DNA from: a virus
Reading direction: 5' to 3' (one strand)
Length of the DNA: 44,996 nucleotides
Virus record (IMG/VR): IMGVR_UViG_3300032205_000005
Location: 1 to 44,996 of that record
Shown here: positions 39,580 to 44,996 of the stretch, piece after piece
Layout: every line of letters begins with the position of its first letter
Numbering within the stretch: position 1 is the first letter of the stretch
Made by a program: the position numbers and the translations under genes
Notes under the pieces: generated by a model
Seen by the model: only the letters and a program-made list of their open reading frames with translations
Told to the model about the DNA's origin: nothing
Database searches by the model: none

Positions 39580-41808
39580 TTAAGCTCCTCCGGTCGGCGC
39601 CGGCCGCGGCGGGGGTTTCTCGAGCATGCCGGGCGGCGCCTGTTCGATCGTGTCACCCTCGAGATTGGCCTTGCGGGCCTGGGCGGCAAGCAACATCGCC
39701 TTCATGGCCCCGTCCTGCTGGCGCAGGCCGAGGTCGGTGCCCTGCTGCTGTGCCGCCAGCTGCTGGTCGCCGTAGATTTTGTCGATGCCGGCGCGGCCCT
39801 GCTCGAGCGACATCTGAGCGCCGGTCTGCGCCGCGTCGGCCTGGGCATGCGCCAGGCGCGCCTTGGCCTGGTTGACTTCGAACAGGCCCGGCTCCTGCAC
39901 CGGGAGATGGCCGCCGGAGGACACCCGGGCCTCGATCTCGCCGGCCTTCGCCAGGTCGAGCCTCGCCTTGGCGAGGTCGGCGGCGGTGTCGATCTGCTGG
40001 TTGCCGCCGCCGTCCATGCCGGCGGTCGCGGCCTCGGCGTGCGCCTTGGCGGCGTTCGCCATATTGAGCTCCGCCTTCGACTGCAGTTCCTGAATCTGCG
40101 CCTGCATGCCCTGCATCTTCAGCATGATCTCTTGCTGCTGGATCGGTTGCGGCTGCGAGGCCTTGGCGAGCTCCATGAGCACGCGCTGCTTCACGCTCGA
40201 CGGCAGCGGCGACAATTCGACGATCGCCGTCGGCGGCACCTGAATGCCGCCCTTCGCGAGCAGCACCAATGTCTCGAGCGTGTCGGCTTGCGCGTTCAGC
40301 GCGTCGCCGCCCTCGTCGATGATGATGTCGACGTCGAGGCTCGCCAGCTGGTTGATCGCCACGACCTGGCCGGTGATTTCGTCCTGCTGCCAGCCGTTGA
40401 CCTGAATGAATTGCGCGAGGTTGTCGTCGTCGGTGACACGAATCCAGCGATCGCTCGTCCAGTATTTCTGCACTGTGTTCCACGTCTTGCGGTACACGCG
40501 CAGTTTCCAATTGCGCCACGCCAAAACAAAGCCACCGAGTTCGGCTATGCCTGCGGCCTGCAGCAGCTGGATCGCGCGACCGCTTTCGGCGGGTATGTCC
40601 GTACCTATGAGGCCTGGGTTGGGCCCGTAGGTATCGATCTCGTTTTTGGCATCCTCGAGCAGCGTCAGATTGCCTTGCACGATCTGCGCCGACTGCTGAT
40701 CCTCGGTGAGAATTTCCTTGCCGGGATTTTTGACAACCCAACCATCGCTGCGCGCATATTCCCTTCTCGCGACCTCGACGTCGTCGACGGCGCCTTCATC
40801 GGCGATGACCTTGCGCGAGTTCAGCGTGTGCAAGGCTTTCGAGCGGCGATGATTGATCTCATCCTGCGGTGATTTGAGATCGCGGAAGAAGCCGTAGCGA
40901 TCGCCGTCCTGATCGACCTCGGCGGAGAATATTTCGTACTTGTGGACGCTGACGCCGCGCTCGTCGAAATAGGGCGAGCGGCCGAACTCAAGCACGATGT
41001 TGCCGCAGTAGATGCAGTAGTGCCAATCTTTGCCGAGCTTGTACCACATGTCGACGATGCGGACCTGGCGCTCCGGCTTTGAAATCCAGGCGATGCGGTT
41101 GCGCTCGTCGCCGCGGTTCCAATCGGTCTGCGGTCCATTCTCGATGTAGTCCGCGAGATCATCGGCTGAATCTGGAAACGCATCCTGCGCCTCGTCCAAA
41201 TCGACCCAGCGGCTCGTGCCCATGAAGCGCGCGTCGTCGAAATCATCCCGGGTCGAGCGCGCGTCATAGAAAAAATCGCGCATGTCGACCGGGTCCCAAC
41301 CGATCTCTGGATCGCCTTTGTCGCCCTGGATGGTGACGAGCTCGACGCCGGCGATGCCGCGGATGGCGCAACGGCGGGCACCGTTCGCGGCCTTCTGCTC
41401 CCAGTCCCAGCCGAGCGCGTATTGAATCACCTTCGTCGCGATTTCGGCGCCGTCGTCGGAGGCGCGCTGCGGGTTGCGCGGGTAGGCCTTCGGCGATTGC
41501 CGCAGTTTCTCGAGGATGCCGCAGACGGTGTTGATCTTGCGCTTGATGCGGTTGAACGTGACGACCGGCTGGTTGCGGTCCTTCAGCGTCTTGAGCTCTT
41601 CGCGGTCCCATTGGACGGCGTGGTAGTAGCGCTCCGCCTCCGCCGCCTCGGCGTTCTCGTCGGTCTTCGCCGAAACGGCGTTCTCAAACTTTTTCTTGAG
41701 CTTCGTGAGCGACAGGCGCGGGCCGTCGTCATCACCGCGCTGTTGCGGAGCGCGGGGATCAGGAGGCCGTCGGGCGGGGAACGGCAGAACCTGAGCGGTT
41801 GCGGCCAG
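39580..41808 (-). CDS. P22-like portal protein with apparent CTG start
   Basis: A 742-residue P22-type portal (P22 gp1 is 725). Conserved parts are ERYYHAVQWDREELKTLKDRNQPVVTFNRIK (wing), DPEIGWDPVDMRDFFYDA, GFFRDLKSPQDEINHRRSKALH (stem), GPNPGLIGTDIPAESGRAIQLLQAAG, and a Gln/Ala-rich C-terminal barrel. No ATG, GTG or TTG occurs in frame between the upstream stop (41871-41869) and GTG 41430, which would delete the conserved N-terminus. CTG 41808 has GGAG (41819-41816) 7 nt upstream and follows the previous stop by 4 nt, so it is the proposed start. A frameshift or sequence error upstream is the alternative. Confidence 0.9.
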   Translation of the reverse strand: MAATAQVLPFPARRPPDPRAPQQRGDDDGPRLSLTKLKKKFENAVSAKTDENAEAAEAERYYHAVQWDREELKTLKDRNQPVVTFNRIKRKINTVCGILEKLRQSPKAYPRNPQRASDDGAEIATKVIQYALGWDWEQKAANGARRCAIRGIAGVELVTIQGDKGDPEIGWDPVDMRDFFYDARSTRDDFDDARFMGTSRWVDLDEAQDAFPDSADDLADYIENGPQTDWNRGDERNRIAWISKPERQVRIVDMWYKLGKDWHYCIYCGNIVLEFGRSPYFDERGVSVHKYEIFSAEVDQDGDRYGFFRDLKSPQDEINHRRSKALHTLNSRKVIADEGAVDDVEVARREYARSDGWVVKNPGKEILTEDQQSAQIVQGNLTLLEDAKNEIDTYGPNPGLIGTDIPAESGRAIQLLQAAGIAELGGFVLAWRNWKLRVYRKTWNTVQKYWTSDRWIRVTDDDNLAQFIQVNGWQQDEITGQVVAINQLASLDVDIIIDEGGDALNAQADTLETLVLLAKGGIQVPPTAIVELSPLPSSVKQRVLMELAKASQPQPIQQQEIMLKMQGMQAQIQELQSKAELNMANAAKAHAEAATAGMDGGGNQQIDTAADLAKARLDLAKAGEIEARVSSGGHLPVQEPGLFEVNQAKARLAHAQADAAQTGAQMSLEQGRAGIDKIYGDQQLAAQQQGTDLGLRQQDGAMKAMLLAAQARKANLEGDTIEQAPPGMLEKPPPRPAPTGGA

Positions 41809-41812
41809 GCGG

Positions 41813-42001
41813 TTACTCCGGCGGGGCGGCGGGAGCGGCGGCGGGCTCGTTCCAGGGTGCAGATGGCATCACGGCGAGATTCGAAATCTCGAGCAGCACG
41901 AGATGGACGTCGGACGGTTCGACGCCGAGCTCGCGGTGCTCGCGGATGGTGTCGATGAGGGCCTGCTTGAAGGCCTCGCGCACGGCGGCAGGCGTCGACA
42001 T
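41813..42001 (-). CDS. Small hypothetical protein upstream of portal
   Basis: A 62-residue protein (VREAFKQALIDTIREHRELGVEPSDVHLVLLEISNLAV), helical with an Ala/Pro tail. AAGGAGG precedes the ATG at 42001. Its stop codon is 4 nt from the proposed CTG start of portal, so portal translation may be coupled to it. Confidence 0.73.
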   Translation of the reverse strand: MSTPAAVREAFKQALIDTIREHRELGVEPSDVHLVLLEISNLAVMPSAPWNEPAAAPAAPPE

Positions 42002-42068
42002 GGCGGCCTCCTTCAGGGACGCGCGGTCGGGGGAGAAACGGAAGAGCCCGGCCGCGCGGTTGCCTCGA

Positions 42069-42476
42069 TCAGGTGAGCGCACGCTGGGCGCGCTCGAGAG
42101 AACGGCCGAGACTATCAAGCACGGCGCCGATTTCGTCCAGGGCCGCCATCTGGCGCTTGAACAGCGGCGCATCGGGATGCCCCGGCCGGATCATCTGCTT
42201 AAGCCCGGCGTCCGGCGAGATGCCGCCCTCGAGGGGGCCGGCCAGGGCGATCTCCAGAACGAGGGCCTGCTTGGATAGGTCCTGCGATCGCTTCAGGAGC
42301 TCCTCCAGGCGTTTTCCGACAGCGCCGGCCCCAACCGGGCCGGGCAGGTCCCGAAACGGCTCAGAGGCCATTTTCGGGCGTTCCCGGCCCTCTTGGATTG
42401 GGGCCAGCCGGCCCGCCATCGTCCGAATGTCCTTCTCCATGTCGAGGACGGCCTTGTCTTCGTTGGTGTCGGGCAT
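42069..42476 (-). CDS. Hypothetical helical protein
   Basis: A 135-residue protein predicted almost wholly helical (EDKAVLDMEKDIRTMAGRL, RQMAALDEIGAVLDSLGRSLERAQRAL). No family was recognised. It overlaps the preceding gene by 116 nt in another frame, an unusually long overlap here. Confidence 0.7.
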   Translation of the reverse strand: MPDTNEDKAVLDMEKDIRTMAGRLAPIQEGRERPKMASEPFRDLPGPVGAGAVGKRLEELLKRSQDLSKQALVLEIALAGPLEGGISPDAGLKQMIRPGHPDAPLFKRQMAALDEIGAVLDSLGRSLERAQRALT

Positions 42477-42630
42477 GGGCGCGAGCCTGCAGGTTGGCGA
42501 GGGATTGGGAGAGAAGGCGGTTCTTGTAGGCCTCCGCCTCGCGGAGCGTCATCCGCGGCGCCGGCGGCTGCCACAAACCGAGGGCGCGAAAAACAGCGCT
42601 AAAAACCCGGGCGAAAAACGCGCGGATCAC
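42361..42630 (-). CDS. Small basic hypothetical protein
   Basis: An 89-residue protein with an amphipathic or membrane-associating N-terminus (MIRAFFARVFSAVFRALGLW) and a helix (LREAEAYKNRLLSQSLANLQ). The last 40 residues overlap the next gene and look unstructured. The GTG start overlaps the previous stop as GTGA. The 3' half could be incidental. Confidence 0.55.
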   Translation of the reverse strand: MIRAFFARVFSAVFRALGLWQPPAPRMTLREAEAYKNRLLSQSLANLQARAHARHQRRQGRPRHGEGHSDDGGPAGPNPRGPGTPENGL

Positions 42631-43001
42631 GGCAGGTCCTGCAATTCGGCGAGGCCGGCGTCAGTCAGGGTGACGCCGAGCATCTTTTCGGTGCGGCCGG
42701 GAACGTGCGTCGCGGCCTCGCGCCAGGCGACCTGGCTGCCCTGCACCCGCGGCTCAAAATAGGAATCGCAGGTTTCGACCAGGCCGCGCTTTTTCAGGGC
42801 CCGAATCGCCCGCCGCGTCGAGTGCTCCGCCTGCTCGATCGCCTTGGCCTCGCCAAGCTTCGTGGCACCGTTCGGCCAGAAAGCCCGCCGGAGCTCGCGG
42901 ATCGGCCAGGCCGGCCGCACGGAAAACACCCAGTCGGCCGGCGCCGGCGCGGCGAGGAGGCCGAGGAGGCGGCGCTGCTGTTTCGAGATGCCCGGTTTCA
43001 T
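42627..43001 (-). CDS. Winged-helix-type DNA-binding protein
   Basis: A 124-residue protein. KAIEQAEHSTRRAIRALKKRGLVETCDSYFEP (about 50-80) has the recognition-helix and wing pattern of winged helix-turn-helix proteins, with LTDAGLAELQDL at the end as in MarR-like dimerisation helices. It may regulate late genes. It lies between TerL and portal, an odd place for a regulator. Confidence 0.72.
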   Translation of the reverse strand: MKPGISKQQRRLLGLLAAPAPADWVFSVRPAWPIRELRRAFWPNGATKLGEAKAIEQAEHSTRRAIRALKKRGLVETCDSYFEPRVQGSQVAWREAATHVPGRTEKMLGVTLTDAGLAELQDLP

Positions 43002-43014
43002 GGGGGCAGGATAG

Positions 43015-44490
43015 CTAAACCACCTTCGCCGTCGACGCCGATTTTTGCCCCATCACCTTGTAGCCGTTGACGAGGGTGAGGGACGGCTTTTTCGGCAACT
43101 TGCCGAACACGGCGACGTCGAGCAGCTGGCCGACGAGGCCGAGGGCGTCGTGGATGTCGTCGTGCCGGCCGCGGGGGAAGGCAAGGAGCTCCGCCTCCAG
43201 CGCGTGGCGCTCGAGCAGGTTCTTCGAATACCACAGGCCCCGGGTGGCAATGTAGGCGCGCATCGACTGGGCGCGGATGCCCTTGTCGCCGCGGGCCGGA
43301 AACTGCTGCCGATCGGTATGGGCATGGCGCTCGCTCGAGGCGCGCTCGAGCCAGGGCCCGACGCCGGCCTGGATTTGCCCGCTTTCCTCGGCCCAAGACA
43401 GGGGCCGCCACCAGCGCACGAGATCGCACCATGTCTCGACCCAGATGTCGGAGGTCACCCGCTCGCGCCAGAGATCCAAGAGCCAGGGCCGGTCATAGGC
43501 GTCGAGGCCGATGACGACATGAACCGTGTAGTCGCCGCCGTCGGCAGTGGTGGCGTAGTCCGAACCGCCGTAGACCCGCAGCTGCGCGCGCGGCGGCATG
43601 TTCTCCTCGCTGACCGGATGCAGCCAGGAGAGCTTCCAGTAATCGCCCTCCGGCGCCGTCGGCCGCTGCTGGTAGAGGGACAGCCACAGCTGCGGGTCGC
43701 GCTGCGCCTCGACAACCATCTGGTCGGTGAACCATTCCGGCCAGAGCCGCTCGCCCTCGGCGCGGCCGAGGGGGTCGTCCTTGCCCTCCGCAATCATGGG
43801 GATCGAGAGCACATCCCATTCCTCGCCCTCCTCCTCGAGCAGAAAGCCGGCGAGGTCGTTCTCGTGCCAGCGGGTGAGGATGATCAATTGCCTCGCGTGA
43901 GGCTTTAGGCGCGGTCTGAAATCGAATTTATACCAGTCGATCGTCTTCTGACGCTGCGTTTCACTTGCCGCTTCTTCTCTTCCTTTGACAGGATCGTCGA
44001 TTGTTCCAAAATCTGCTCGAAAACCTTGAATCTGACTTCCGACGCCGGCGGACAGGTATTCCCCCATCTGTTCGGTGCGATCACCCTCCCGGGGCGCCAG
44101 CTGCCAGCGGCCGGCGGCGCGATTGGTGAGCGAGAGCGAGATGCCGAGGGTCGGCTCGTGCTCGTCGATGAGATTGCGGACGCGGCGGCCGAACCGCTCC
44201 GCGAGCTCCTCGCTGTGCGACGCGGCGATGACCGATCGGTAGGGGTTGCGGGCGAGGAACCAGGGCGCGAACAGGACCGAGCCGTAGGTCGATTTGGCGC
44301 TCCCGGGCGGCATGAAAATCATCTGCTTGCGCTTGCCCTCGCCGCCCTCGAGGCGCTCGAGCGCCGCGATGATCAGCCGGTGATGCTGGGCCGGCTCAAA
44401 GCCGGCGTGCTGGCACCACTCAGTGAGGCTTTCGCGGACCCGAAACAGGGTCTTCGCGCGCAGCAGCAGTTCCGTTTGCCGGTCGATCAT
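43015..44490 (-). CDS. Terminase large subunit
   Basis: A 491-residue packaging motor. The ATPase has an atypical Walker A, MPPGSAKSTYG (about 60-70), Walker B-like FGTIDDPVKG (about 160-168) and the coupling segment LIILTRWHENDLAG. The nuclease domain has YGGSDYATTADGGDYT and the distal HDDIHDALG acidic site. This form (PPGSAKS) is common in podoviral terminases. It cuts concatemers and pumps DNA through the portal. It overlaps the small terminase gene by 71 nt. Confidence 0.95.
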   Translation of the reverse strand: MIDRQTELLLRAKTLFRVRESLTEWCQHAGFEPAQHHRLIIAALERLEGGEGKRKQMIFMPPGSAKSTYGSVLFAPWFLARNPYRSVIAASHSEELAERFGRRVRNLIDEHEPTLGISLSLTNRAAGRWQLAPREGDRTEQMGEYLSAGVGSQIQGFRADFGTIDDPVKGREEAASETQRQKTIDWYKFDFRPRLKPHARQLIILTRWHENDLAGFLLEEEGEEWDVLSIPMIAEGKDDPLGRAEGERLWPEWFTDQMVVEAQRDPQLWLSLYQQRPTAPEGDYWKLSWLHPVSEENMPPRAQLRVYGGSDYATTADGGDYTVHVVIGLDAYDRPWLLDLWRERVTSDIWVETWCDLVRWWRPLSWAEESGQIQAGVGPWLERASSERHAHTDRQQFPARGDKGIRAQSMRAYIATRGLWYSKNLLERHALEAELLAFPRGRHDDIHDALGLVGQLLDVAVFGKLPKKPSLTLVNGYKVMGQKSASTAKVV

Positions 44491-44908
44491 CGGCGGGCCC
44501 CTTCAGCCGGGCGAGCTCGCGCTCGACCTCCTTCAGCGTCAAGACGATCGCCGGCCGGCTGTCGTCGGGCTTCTCGGCCTCGGCCGCCTTCGGCTCGCGC
44601 CAGGCCGGCAGGCGGGTTTTGAGCAGGGCCTCGTTCGCGCGGAGCGCGACGCCGAGGTCGACCCGCTGGCTCGCGAGCTCGAGCATGTTCGCCGCCGCGG
44701 TCGCCAGGATTTCCGCCTCGCTGTAGCCGAGCTCGCGGCCGTACCAGTAGCGCAGCACGGTGAGGTCGACGCCGAGGATGTCGGCGATCGTCTGCTCCGG
44801 TATCCGGTTGAAGGCGTGCAGGCGGACCGTGGCCCGGGTGGCATCGGTCGGGTTGTGCGGCGGAAAGCCAAGCGCGATGAGCTCGCGGCGGATGCGCTTG
44901 CGCCTCAT
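44420..44908 (-). CDS. Terminase small subunit
   Basis: A 162-residue protein. An N-terminal helix-turn-helix (EQTIADILGVDLTVLRYWYGREL, about 36-58) for DNA recognition is followed by a helical oligomerisation core (AAANMLELASQRVDLGVALRANEALLKTRLP) and a C-terminal tail that would touch TerL. The ATG at 44908 overlaps the Acb2-like stop (ATGA). The gene spans the artificial ends of the window; its 5' part is repeated at 1-67. Confidence 0.9.
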   Translation of the reverse strand: MRRKRIRRELIALGFPPHNPTDATRATVRLHAFNRIPEQTIADILGVDLTVLRYWYGRELGYSEAEILATAAANMLELASQRVDLGVALRANEALLKTRLPAWREPKAAEAEKPDDSRPAIVLTLKEVERELARLKGPADDRPANGTAAAREDPVSGPRKPH

Positions 44909-44996
44909 TCGAGGTCCTCGTCGCCGAGCCGCTGCGGCTGGAAGACCGCCCGGGCGGCCCACATCGTCCCGGTCTGAATGTGGCTGCGGGCGAGCG
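44842..44996. repeat. Terminal direct repeat, right copy
   Basis: This is identical to 1-155 except at 44870. Joining the two copies gives one circular map of about 44,841 bp. Confidence 0.95.
44905..44996 (-). CDS. Acb2/Tad1-like protein, 3' fragment (partial at window edge)
   Basis: This is the C-terminal 30 codons or so of the gene at 64-312, present because the ends overlap. The reading frame and stop are the same as in the complete copy. Confidence 0.93.
   Translation of the reverse strand, partial: LARSHIQTGTMWAARAVFQPQRLGDEDLE

Noticed and set aside
1-44996. tRNA genes, integrase or insertion sequences
   Set aside because: No cloverleaf, recombinase motif or transposase was recognised by eye; tRNAscan-SE and HMM searches would be needed to exclude them fully.

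Overview
The window is a strongly GC-rich tailed-phage genome, apparently complete and circular or circularly permuted. The first 155 bases recur as the last 155 with one mismatch (29 versus 44870, synonymous in the small terminase), so the unique genome is about 44,841 bp. The head and packaging genes (terminase, P22-type portal, scaffold, DUF4043/N4-gp56-type coat, gp4-like adaptor, gp10-like stabiliser, gp7-like ejection protein) indicate a short-tailed phage distantly P22-like. GC-rich coding style and frequent GTG starts fit a proteobacterial, perhaps alphaproteobacterial, host; that is inference. No integrase, phage RNA polymerase or tRNA gene was recognised.

Layout. (1) Positions 4533 to 1683, minus strand: VRR-NUC nuclease, primase-polymerase and D5-type helicase. 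(2) Positions 1682-1053: a 630-bp gap rich in palindromes and repeats, probably origin and/or late control. It holds a 29-bp near-palindrome resembling a Tn3-family resolvase site and a 20-bp inverted repeat made of 9-bp units. (3) Positions 1052 to 64, continuing across the ends at 44908 and on to 15122, minus strand: one roughly 30-kb late transcription unit. In order it carries an unknown gene, an Acb2/Tad1-like anti-defence protein, TerS, TerL, small genes, portal, scaffold, coat, two paralogous head proteins, adaptor, stabiliser, ejection proteins (one fusing a lytic transglycosylase and an amidase), four tail-fibre-type proteins, and a lysis region of tiny membrane proteins plus a GH19-type endolysin. 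(4) Positions 4524 to 15294, plus strand: DUF2800-type nuclease, an unknown replication-module protein, family A DNA polymerase, an unknown protein, SNF2-type helicase, MT-A70-type methyltransferase, a TGT/DpdA-like protein and a run of small genes. A three-gene minus-strand operon (11808-11103) is embedded in this region.

How it works together. Two replication/recombination modules diverge from a 10-nt overlap at 4524-4533. An 11-bp motif, GGACCCCACCA, sits in front of four plus-strand starts and the primase-polymerase gene. The methyltransferase and TGT-like genes suggest DNA modification, and the Acb2-like gene suggests protection from CBASS or Thoeris signalling. Late genes are tightly packed, with ATGA or TGATG stop-start overlaps almost throughout, implying translational coupling. 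The portal gene has no ATG, GTG or TTG start near its conserved N-terminus; a CTG with a Shine-Dalgarno sequence is the best candidate.
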